This document shows positions 6,174-12,224 of a DNA stretch of 12,224 nt, one piece after another. Positions within the stretch are counted from its first letter, which is position 1. Each line of letters begins with the position of its first letter. The notes beneath the pieces were generated by a model. That model was not told where the DNA came from and ran no database searches. It saw only the letters and a program-made list of their open reading frames with translations. This DNA comes from Synechococcales cyanobacterium 340R_concoct_173_sub (GTDB taxonomy: Bacteria; Cyanobacteriota; Cyanobacteriia; Leptolyngbyales; Leptolyngbyaceae), in the NCBI GenBank assembly GCA_025354065.1, contig JANXNM010000869.1, positions 1 to 12,224 on the forward strand. Reading direction: 5' to 3'. Position numbers and translations under genes: made by a program.

Positions 6174-6875
6174 TTAAATTGGCAATCGATCGATGTCTTT
6201 ATTCGTTCCAATCACCACGATCGCATTACCTTTCATTAGCGCAGTATTCGGATCAGGATTAACATTAAACTTACCGTTTTGACTGTAAGCCAACATATTC
6301 AAGCCATAGCGCGATCGTAATTGTAATTCAGCAATGGTCTTTCCATGAAACTTCTCCGGCACCACGATTTCAACAATGCAGTTGTCCGCATCTAGATCCA
6401 ATCTGTCTAAAATTCCAGGCTTAGTTAATGACAACGCCAAATTACACCCTGCCTCATGTTCGGGGAATATAACGTGATCTGCGCCCACCTTACGCAGTAA
6501 CGTCTCATGAATCTCCGATGATGCTTTGGCCACTACATTGGGCACACCCCCTTCTTTGACATTCAATGTGGTAATAATGCTCTCTTGAATAAAGTTCCCG
6601 ATCGCAACAATCACCGTTTCTTGTTCTAAAATTCCCGCTTCTTTCAACGCCACAACTTGAGTCGAATCTACCACGATCGCATGGGCCACCACCCGATCGA
6701 GCAAGGCCTGCGATACCTTCAACTCATCCGAATCCACCGCCAACACGTCATACCCTTGTTTCGTCAAGGTCGAACAAACCGCTCGCCCAAACCGTCCCAA
6801 ACCAATCACCGCAAAACTTTGACCACTACGATCCGATCGTAACGACGAAAAAAACCCAAATGAAGATAAATCCAT
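6174..6875 (-). CDS. ktrA: KtrA-type K+ uptake regulatory subunit (RCK/TrkA-N, TrkA-C)
   Basis: A 233-residue cytoplasmic gating ring subunit of a Ktr potassium channel. Residues 21-51 form a Rossmann fold: the nucleotide-binding G25-L-G27-R-F-G30 and the acidic D48 at the end of the second strand. Binding of NAD(H) or ATP/ADP is typical of this family. The RCK core continues through IVVDSTQ, VIVAIGNF and NVVAKASSEIHETLL. Residues about 155-233 are the TrkA-C domain (DNCIVEIVVPEKFHGKTIAE), which in some bacteria binds cyclic di-AMP. Its start at 6875 lies 79 bp after the ktrB stop on the same strand, so ktrB, ktrA and the glycosyltransferase likely form one operon. It is complete and of normal length. 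Confidence 0.93.
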   Translation of the reverse strand: MDLSSFGFFSSLRSDRSGQSFAVIGLGRFGRAVCSTLTKQGYDVLAVDSDELKVSQALLDRVVAHAIVVDSTQVVALKEAGILEQETVIVAIGNFIQESIITTLNVKEGGVPNVVAKASSEIHETLLRKVGADHVIFPEHEAGCNLALSLTKPGILDRLDLDADNCIVEIVVPEKFHGKTIAELQLRSRYGLNMLAYSQNGKFNVNPDPNTALMKGNAIVVIGTNKDIDRLPI

Positions 6876-6954
6876 GACATAACACCTAAAAATTAATAGT
6901 TCTGAACAAAACTGAATCTAAATCCCACGGTTAGGGATCAAACTTACTAAACAA

Positions 6955-8355
6955 CTAACCTACCAACAAATTCTCCTCTGGATATTTCACAAATGTCGGC
7001 TTTGGATCGCCCAGTAATGCACCCATTAGCAACAACACACCCACCCGGCCAACATACATAGTCGGAATTAAAACCATTTGTCCCGGCAAACTAAGATTAG
7101 CCGTCCCAATCGCCGACAACCCAACTGTCGCGAATGCTGAAACTGCTTCATATAGCAACCCTAGGAAGTTTTGCGAAGGATCCGTCAGCGTCAAACAAAT
7201 GGTCGAAACAATCACCACGATCGCCGACCCAAGGGCCACTGCCACCGCCTTTAAAATTAATGCGATCGGAATTTGCCGTTTAAAACACAAAACATCCTCC
7301 TTACCCCGCAACACCGCTCCCGTACAGCTTGCCAACACATTAAACGTGGTGGTCTTAATGCCGCCGCCCGTCCCGCCAGGACTAGCACCAATGAACATCA
7401 ACGCGATCGTAATCACCAATCCTGTCACACTCATTTTGCCAATATCAATTGTATTGAATCCCGCTGTACGGGGGGTCACCGACTGAAAGAAAGCAGCTAG
7501 TAAACGATCGCCTGCACCCAAGGGTCCAAGAGTTGCTGGATTGCCAGATTCGGTCATCAAAAAACCCATCGTTCCGACAACTAATAGAAACAATGTCGTA
7601 CTGAAAACTAGTTTGAAATTTAGCGAAAAAATTCGGCGGTGTTGACTTCCTTCAAGGCTCGATCGGACGGCTAAAAATGCTTCCATAATAAACTGATAGC
7701 CAATGCCTCCGAATATAATCAGAAATGCGATCGTTAAACTGACGGGAACACTCGTCACATAACTCATCACATTGTCCGCAAACAATCCAAATCCAGCATT
7801 ATTAAACGCACTAACACTGTAAAAAATCGAAAGCCACAATGCTTTTAACGGCGTATATGCGCCCTGTTGAATGAACGTTGGCAGCAAATTTACATTCTTC
7901 GGCAGCATCGACGCATCCGCAAAGGTCGGAAACATGAACAACGCCCCCAACACCTCAAACACCAACGTCGTCGCAATAATAGACTTGACCAATGCTGGCA
8001 ACCCCGACAGCCCCGATCCATCCAAGGACTGCTGAATGGCGATCTTATCGCGCAGGTTCAACCGCCGCCTCAAGACCAACAGCAACACCGTTGTCGCCGT
8101 CATATACCCAAGTCCACCAATTTGGGCCAACAGCGCCAAAATCACCTGACCAAACACCGTAAAGTGCTTCCCCACATCTACCACAGACAGCCCCGTCACA
8201 CAGACCGCAGACGTGGAGCTAAATAGAGCAATGTGGAACAGACGTGGCAAATCGTATCCCGTTCCGGCTGCGATCGAAATCGGCAGAGTCAACCCGACAG
8301 CCCCCGCCAAAATCACAGCCAAAAACCCCAAACAAACTGTCCTTGAAACCGTCAT
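6955..8355 (-). CDS. ktrB: KtrB-type K+ transport subunit (TrkH/KtrB family)
   Basis: The membrane pore of a Na+-dependent Ktr potassium uptake system. The protein is strongly hydrophobic throughout, as expected for eight membrane helices with four pore loops. Each pore loop keeps its filter glycine: STSAVCVTGLS (G55), SVSAFNNAGFGLF, QSVTPRTAGFNTI and AVSAFATVGLSAI. The gate segment MFIGASPGGTGGGIKTTT is also present, in the third M2 helix region. I start at the ATG at 8355 (MTVSRTVCLGFL, 466 residues), because cyanobacterial KtrB proteins I remember begin this way. A TTG at 8409 would add 18 residues and cannot be excluded. Neither has a clear Shine-Dalgarno. It is the first gene of the potassium block and is divergent from gpmI. 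Confidence 0.93.
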   Translation of the reverse strand: MTVSRTVCLGFLAVILAGAVGLTLPISIAAGTGYDLPRLFHIALFSSTSAVCVTGLSVVDVGKHFTVFGQVILALLAQIGGLGYMTATTVLLLVLRRRLNLRDKIAIQQSLDGSGLSGLPALVKSIIATTLVFEVLGALFMFPTFADASMLPKNVNLLPTFIQQGAYTPLKALWLSIFYSVSAFNNAGFGLFADNVMSYVTSVPVSLTIAFLIIFGGIGYQFIMEAFLAVRSSLEGSQHRRIFSLNFKLVFSTTLFLLVVGTMGFLMTESGNPATLGPLGAGDRLLAAFFQSVTPRTAGFNTIDIGKMSVTGLVITIALMFIGASPGGTGGGIKTTTFNVLASCTGAVLRGKEDVLCFKRQIPIALILKAVAVALGSAIVVIVSTICLTLTDPSQNFLGLLYEAVSAFATVGLSAIGTANLSLPGQMVLIPTMYVGRVGVLLLMGALLGDPKPTFVKYPEENLLVG

Positions 8356-8417
8356 TCGTGGATAACCATTCTTTAAAAATTGTATGAGATTTGAATTCGT
8401 AAGGTTCAAGATACATT

Positions 8418-8454
8418 TACATCACGGTTAAATGCTGTATCAGATAGTGATGTA
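8418..8454. repeat. 8-bp inverted repeat between ktrB and gpmI
   Basis: TACATCAC at 8418-8425 and GTGATGTA at 8447-8454 are perfect inverted copies with 21 bases between them. The centres of the arms are 29 bp apart, near three helical turns, so a dimeric regulator could contact both. It lies in the divergent gap just before the ktrB coding region. Function is not shown. Confidence 0.35.
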
Positions 8455-8551
8455 CCAGAATTTTGCAGGCATCGAATCAATATTTTATTAAGTTTTGTCA
8501 AGAATGAGAATGAATCTCTAATGTAGCGCAGCGGTATCCAGGATAGTCAGA

Positions 8552-8560
8552 TGGTATGAT
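8552..8560 (+). promoter_or_regulatory. Possible extended -10 promoter element of gpmI
   Basis: TGGTATGAT is an extended -10 (TG-N-TATGAT) 36 bases before the gpmI start. No good -35 hexamer is found at 16-18 bases upstream, which is common for extended -10 promoters. Weak support from sequence only. Confidence 0.3.
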
Positions 8561-8596
8561 TTCTGCGAAGAGTACTGTAAGTAAAGGCTTTAAAGT

Positions 8597-10198
8597 ATGA
8601 CGCAGGTGCCTGTTTCCCCTGTGGTGTTGGTTATTCTAGATGGATGGGGCTATCGGAGTTCGAGCGATGGTAATGCAGTCGCGGCAGCCAAAACCCCAAT
8701 CATGGATAGTCTCTGGGCCGCGTATCCACGCACCCTAATTCGCACCTCTGGGAAAGATGTTGGTCTGCCGGATGGGCAGATGGGAAATTCGGAGGTAGGG
8801 CATTTGAATCTTGGCGCGGGGCGAGTAGTCCCTCAGGAATTAGTCCGAATCACGGATGCGGTGGAGACTGGGGCGATCGAGCGCAATACGGCTCTGGTGA
8901 AGACTTGCCAAAATGCCAAGGCCAATGGCGGTAAGTTGCATTTAGTGGGTCTGTGTTCAGAAGGCGGCGTTCATTCTCATCTCAGCCACATCTCTGGCTT
9001 GCTGAAACTGGCTAAAGAGCAAGAGATCGAAGACGTTTGCATTCATGCGATTACCGATGGCCGAGACACCTTGACCCGCGAAGGCATTAATGCCCTGACG
9101 ACATTGCAAGCGACGATCGATAGGATTGGCATTGGCCGGATTGTGACAGTGAGCGGTCGCTATTTTGCCATGGACCGGGATAATCGCTGGGATCGAATCA
9201 AACTGGCCTACGATGTGATGACGGATGAAGGTGTGGGGACGGGACAGGCTGCTGTCAGTACGTTGCAAGCGTTTTATGATGACGGTAAGAATGACGAGTT
9301 CATTCCGCCAACCCGACTTGAATCCGGTTCCATAACGGCGGGTGATGGTGTTATTTTCTTTAACTTCAGGCCCGATCGCGCTCGTCAATTAACTCAAGCG
9401 TTTGTCGATCCCGAGTTTACAGGTTTCGATCGGGCGTTGATTACGCCGTTGACCTTTGCCACATTGACCCAATACGATCCCCGGCTAAATGTGTTGGTCG
9501 CTTACGAACCCATCAGCATGGACAATATTCTGGGTGAAGTGATTTCAAAAAAAGGGCTGAAGCAATTCCGAACAGCGGAAACGGAAAAGTATGCCCATGT
9601 GACGTATTTCTTTAATGGCGGTCTAGAAATGCCGTTCCCCGGCGAAGATCGTGAGATGGTCAATAGTCCCATGGTGATGACTTATGACCTAGAACCTGCC
9701 ATGTCGGCCAAGGCGGTGACGGACGGGGCAATCAAGGCGATTCGGACTAGGAAATACTCGTTAATTGTGGTCAATTACGCTAACCCCGATATGTTAGGCC
9801 ACACCGGATTTATGGATCCCACGATTCAGGCGCTGGAGGTGGTTGATAGTTGCCTCGGGCGGCTGGTGGACGCGATCGGGCGATCGGGTGGGACGGCGTT
9901 AATCACCTCAGACCATGGCAATGCTGAGCAAATGTGGGATGAAGAGGGTAATCCTTGGACGGCCCACACTACTAATCTTGTACCTTTCATTTTGATGGAA
10001 GGCGAGGGGGTCAAAATTCCGGGTCATGGCACTGACATTACGTTGCGTGAGGACGGTCGGTTATCGGATATTGCGCCGACTATTTTGGATATTATGAACA
10101 TCCCCCGGCCTGAAGAAATGACTGGACGCAGCATGATTCAGACGGCTGATTTTGATGTTCAGGTGAATCGAACTCCGGTACAGTTGGGCGCTAACTAG
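8597..10198 (+). CDS. gpmI: 2,3-bisphosphoglycerate-independent phosphoglycerate mutase
   Basis: A 533-residue GpmI (iPGM), interconverting 3- and 2-phosphoglycerate in glycolysis and carbon flow from the Calvin cycle; this reaction is the point at which the regulator PirC acts in Synechocystis. It belongs to the alkaline-phosphatase superfamily and uses two Mn2+ or similar ions. Metal and catalytic residues are visible: D15 in LVILDGWGYR, the phosphoserine nucleophile S65 in GQMGNSEVGHLNLGAG, the substrate-binding insert with HSHLSH, DGRDT, GRYFAMDRD and NFRPDRARQ, then NYANPDMLGHTG, D439-H440 in TSDHGNAEQM and the final HTTNLVPF. It is full length with no damage. The start at 8597 gives the conserved N-terminus close to DGWG. 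It is followed after 112 bp by secG on the same strand. Confidence 0.97.
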   Translation: MTQVPVSPVVLVILDGWGYRSSSDGNAVAAAKTPIMDSLWAAYPRTLIRTSGKDVGLPDGQMGNSEVGHLNLGAGRVVPQELVRITDAVETGAIERNTALVKTCQNAKANGGKLHLVGLCSEGGVHSHLSHISGLLKLAKEQEIEDVCIHAITDGRDTLTREGINALTTLQATIDRIGIGRIVTVSGRYFAMDRDNRWDRIKLAYDVMTDEGVGTGQAAVSTLQAFYDDGKNDEFIPPTRLESGSITAGDGVIFFNFRPDRARQLTQAFVDPEFTGFDRALITPLTFATLTQYDPRLNVLVAYEPISMDNILGEVISKKGLKQFRTAETEKYAHVTYFFNGGLEMPFPGEDREMVNSPMVMTYDLEPAMSAKAVTDGAIKAIRTRKYSLIVVNYANPDMLGHTGFMDPTIQALEVVDSCLGRLVDAIGRSGGTALITSDHGNAEQMWDEEGNPWTAHTTNLVPFILMEGEGVKIPGHGTDITLREDGRLSDIAPTILDIMNIPRPEEMTGRSMIQTADFDVQVNRTPVQLGAN

Positions 10199-10224
10199 CT
10201 TAACCTCTCTATACGTTAGACTCG

Positions 10225-10262
10225 GGTGGCATCGTGATTGGTGTCACCGATCGGGCGATCGG
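10225..10262 (+). other. Overlapping inverted repeats after gpmI
   Basis: Two small dyads lie 26 bases after the gpmI stop: GGTGGCA (10225-10231) with TGTCACC (10242-10248), one G-U pair in RNA, and CCGATCG (10247-10253) with CGATCGG (10256-10262). The second has only a two-base loop and is of the CGATCG type common across this genome. No long T-run follows, so a terminator role is weakly supported. Confidence 0.25.
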
Positions 10263-10310
10263 CTATAGTTTTAAAGTGCAGGTTTAGAAAATAATTTTGG
10301 AGCGTGGGTT

Positions 10311-10535
10311 GTGGATATTACGTCAGTCTTGAAGGCGATTTGGATGATTGCTGCTGCCGGGTTGACGATATTGGTTCTGTTGCACAGTCCGAAAGGGGAT
10401 GGACTTGGCTTGGGCGGTCAGACTCAGTTATTCACTAGTGCGAAGAGTGCGGAAGTGACGCTGAATCGGGTGACTTGGACGTTGTTTGCGGTATTTATGG
10501 CGATGACGATCGTGTTAAGTAAAATGGCAAAGTGA
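10311..10535 (+). CDS. secG: Preprotein translocase subunit SecG
   Basis: A 74-residue SecG, the small non-essential subunit of the SecYEG channel that helps SecA-driven export across the plasma and thylakoid membranes. The protein has two membrane helices (about 8-25 and 53-70) joined by the conserved loop LLHSPKGDGLGLGGQTQLF (positions 23-41), in which GLGG is the family signature. It starts with GTG; GGAG at 10299-10302 is eight bases upstream and supports this start. Its TGA overlaps the GTG start of the next gene, a secreted metalloprotease. Length and topology are normal. Confidence 0.93.
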   Translation: MDITSVLKAIWMIAAAGLTILVLLHSPKGDGLGLGGQTQLFTSAKSAEVTLNRVTWTLFAVFMAMTIVLSKMAK

Positions 10536-11272
10536 GTAGTTTGAAGGCTCGATCGACAATTCCACTTCGTCGCCTGATGGGACGATTGCTAGGAATGGCG
10601 ATCGCTTTTGTTGGTATGTTGACGGTAACTTTACAAATGGGCTGGGCGCAATCGTTGCCACCGGGCCAAGTACATCCGATTCCGGCAATGTTGACCCAGG
10701 CCGTGCAGCGATTGGATCCAGAGGTTGGACCGGGAGATTATTTTGATGCGATCGAGCGCAAGGCTGTGGGCTATTTGATTTGGTCGAAGTTTCCGGTGAC
10801 GGTGGCGATCGATCCGTTGGGGGGCGATCGTTGGAAATTGCAGGTGACGGCGGCGGTTATGGAATGGCAACGTTATTTCCCGTTGAAAATTGTCTTAACA
10901 CCCGAAACTGCAAACATTTGCATTCAATCCAAACGCCTTGCCTTGAAACCGGATCCCAAGACTGGAAAACTACCTAGATTCCGATCGGCGGAAACACATT
11001 ACGATGTTTCGGTTAGTGACGGTTCTGATGCGAAATACTTGAACCATCGAATGACAATAGATTTAGCTTCGGGTCAGGCGGATGGTGTGATGTTATCGGT
11101 AGCGCGTCATGAACTGGGTCATGCGATCGGGCTTTGGGGCCATAGTCCCGATCCAAATGACATTATGTATTTTTCCCAAGTGAGCAAAGCGCCGTTAATT
11201 TCATCGCGAGATTTGCGGACGCTATACCGGGTATATGGTCAGCCGACGCGGTTGGGTTGGGCAGTCAAGTAA
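10532..11272 (+). CDS. Secreted zinc metalloprotease, matrixin-like
   Basis: A 246-residue predicted exported protease. Residues 1-39 look like a Sec signal peptide: basic start with RR at 13-14, a hydrophobic core about 18-36, and a likely cleavage after GWA (39). The catalytic zinc site is H193-E194-LG-H197-AIG-LWG-H204, the catalytic glutamate being E194, followed by a likely Met-turn in NDIMYFSQVS. A matrixin (M10) normally has G-x-x-H; here there are three residues between G200 and H204 (LWG). From memory this HxxGxWGHS form occurs in a cyanobacterial family, so it is probably not a defect. The GTG start at 10532 overlaps the secG stop (GTGA). An ATG at 10577 would also keep the hydrophobic core. 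Substrate is unknown. Confidence 0.82.
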   Translation: MSSLKARSTIPLRRLMGRLLGMAIAFVGMLTVTLQMGWAQSLPPGQVHPIPAMLTQAVQRLDPEVGPGDYFDAIERKAVGYLIWSKFPVTVAIDPLGGDRWKLQVTAAVMEWQRYFPLKIVLTPETANICIQSKRLALKPDPKTGKLPRFRSAETHYDVSVSDGSDAKYLNHRMTIDLASGQADGVMLSVARHELGHAIGLWGHSPDPNDIMYFSQVSKAPLISSRDLRTLYRVYGQPTRLGWAVK

Positions 11273-11278
11273 AATTGC

Positions 11279-11611
11279 CTAACTTCCTAACTTCAACGCA
11301 TCCAAGAACAGCGCATAGGTGAATCCAATCTTCAACATATTGACACTTTCCACCCATAGCGATCGGGCTGCAAACGCTTTTCCCCGATAAGCAATCCAAC
11401 TCACGGCCTCCACCGCTATCACCAACACCAATCCAACAACACCATCATATTGAGCAGATTGCCCAGTGGTCGTTGTCGCAATATTCCCCAAGAGGAATCC
11501 ACCGAGAAACATAATTGCGATTAAAACAAACCGCTGCCAAGGATTTTTGAACCACGTTTCAATGCGAGATCCTGATTCTGTCAAAATGCGATCGAGGCGA
11601 GTATCTTGCAT
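11279..11611 (-). CDS. ycf20: Ycf20 family protein (DUF565)
   Basis: A 110-residue Ycf20 protein. The family is found in cyanobacteria, in algal plastid genomes and as nuclear genes in plants, where mutants show altered non-photochemical quenching; its biochemical role is unknown. The conserved start MQDTRLDRILTESGSRIETW is followed by NPWQRFVLIAIMFLGGFLLG, a first membrane helix, then GQSAQYDGVVGLVLVIAVEA with a second, and the family ending MLKIGFTYALFLDALKLGS. It is probably in the plasma or thylakoid membrane. It converges on the metalloprotease gene, six bases between the stops, and is divergent from the ferredoxin gene with 91 bp between starts. Full length. Confidence 0.9.
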   Translation of the reverse strand: MQDTRLDRILTESGSRIETWFKNPWQRFVLIAIMFLGGFLLGNIATTTTGQSAQYDGVVGLVLVIAVEAVSWIAYRGKAFAARSLWVESVNMLKIGFTYALFLDALKLGS

Positions 11612-11702
11612 GGCGGTGTGAGGGGGAAAGATCTAGACTAGAACTATACTAAAGCCCAAAATTAAAAGTCAGATCAACCCACATTGAACTTACGAGAAAG
11701 TT

Positions 11703-12107
11703 GTGAAAAAACGTGTGACTCTAACGTTCCCCCGCCGATCGGTCCAAATGCCAGTTACCTATAGGCTGGCCAAGGATTTCAATGTTGCAGCGAATATCAT
11801 TCGTGCCCAAGTTGCCCCAAACCAAATTGGCAAACTGGTGGTTGAACTTGCTGGAGATATTGATGCGCTTGATGCGGCGATCGATTGGATGCGAACCCAA
11901 GACATTAATGTTTCGTTTGCTAGCCGTGAGATTTCGATTGATGAAGATGTGTGTGTTCATTGCGGTCTTTGTACGGGAGTATGCCCAACGGAAGCGCTGA
12001 CATTAGATCCGCAAACGGCGATGTTAGTATTCACCCGATCGCGTTGTGTTGTTTGTGAACAATGTATTCCAACTTGCCCAGTAAATGCGATCGCAACTAG
12101 TTTCTAA
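11703..12107 (+). CDS. NIL-domain protein with two 4Fe-4S ferredoxin motifs
   Basis: A 134-residue fusion. Residues about 1-75 are a NIL domain (VTLTFP at the start, then RAQVAPNQIGKLVVELAGD and DWMRTQDINV), a small ferredoxin-like alpha/beta fold first seen in the MetN methionine transporter, where it binds a substrate ligand. Residues 80-134 are a bacterial-type ferredoxin with two complete cluster motifs: C84-C87-C90-C94-P and C115-C118-C121-C125-P. The protein should carry two low-potential [4Fe-4S] clusters in the cytoplasm. Such proteins occur widely in cyanobacteria and in methanogens, and roles in sulfur amino acid or sulfide metabolism have been suggested. It starts with GTG; no strong Shine-Dalgarno, though GAG lies nearby. 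Confidence 0.9.
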   Translation: MKKRVTLTFPRRSVQMPVTYRLAKDFNVAANIIRAQVAPNQIGKLVVELAGDIDALDAAIDWMRTQDINVSFASREISIDEDVCVHCGLCTGVCPTEALTLDPQTAMLVFTRSRCVVCEQCIPTCPVNAIATSF

Positions 12108-12224
12108 TAAGATAAATATACAGATACAAGTTATGACATTCTTGTGAAGTTTATATAGATGCAGTAAGATTCTGGCTGGCCTATACAAATTTCGTAATGC
12201 TTAATCCATTAACGTTTGCTTATC

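Noticed and set aside
7867..8226. 119-codon plus-strand open frame opposite ktrB
   Set aside because: Very rich in Q, R and H, as expected for the antisense of a hydrophobic membrane protein gene; no start signal or domain.
10247..10262. CCGATCG/CGATCGG as a gpmI terminator
   Set aside because: A two-base loop is too small for a stable hairpin, no T-run follows, and CGATCG is abundant all over this genome.
11278..11293. Tandem CCTAACTT repeat at the protease/ycf20 junction
   Set aside because: Two eight-base units only, and they encode the conserved Ycf20 C-terminus (KLGS).
12108..12224. Right-end non-coding stretch
   Set aside because: I looked for a terminator, tRNA or start of a further gene; only a five-base ACAAG/CTTGT dyad is present, too weak to call.

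Overview
The window looks like a cyanobacterial chromosome. The octamer GCGATCGC (HIP1) appears at least eight times and CGATCG dozens of times, in genes and in gaps. The gene content agrees: a Ycf20 (DUF565) protein, SecG, a KtrA/KtrB potassium system beside a DgdA/KtrE-like glycosyltransferase, HrcA behind a rhodanese, a NIL-domain ferredoxin and a CYP110-like P450. The species cannot be named from this sequence alone.

Left end (1-1521): a pile of toxin-antitoxin genes. It holds the 3' end of one RelE/ParE toxin, an intact ParD/ParE-like pair (510-1111, + strand), an intact DUF433 antitoxin (1282-1506, - strand), and two defective pieces of a DUF5615 PIN-like toxin on either side of the parDE pair. 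The N-terminal piece of one and the C-terminal piece of the other together make one full-length DUF5615 protein, and a 78-bp stretch of the toxin 3' end occurs on both sides (203-280 and 1137-1214, 74/78 identical). The simplest reading is that a DUF433-DUF5615 operon was broken by a parDE cassette.

Middle (1607-5084): a cytochrome P450 on the - strand; divergently, a small coiled-coil protein resembling GvpV, with a strong minus-strand terminator shape inside it; then a rhodanese and the heat-shock repressor gene hrcA, with two alternative hairpins directly before the hrcA start.

Potassium block (5096-8409, - strand): ktrB, ktrA and a glycosyltransferase run in one direction with short gaps. 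The glycosyltransferase resembles the cyanobacterial protein described both as KtrE (potassium uptake) and DgdA (digalactosyldiacylglycerol synthase), so membrane lipid and potassium uptake genes would be physically linked here.

Right part (8597-12107): gpmI (glycolysis), secG, a secreted zinc metalloprotease whose start codon overlaps the secG stop, ycf20 on the - strand, and a NIL-domain/two-cluster ferredoxin. These are mostly conserved housekeeping genes. The accessory, rearranged part of the window is its first 1.5 kb. I see no rRNA, tRNA, CRISPR array, transposase or phage gene.
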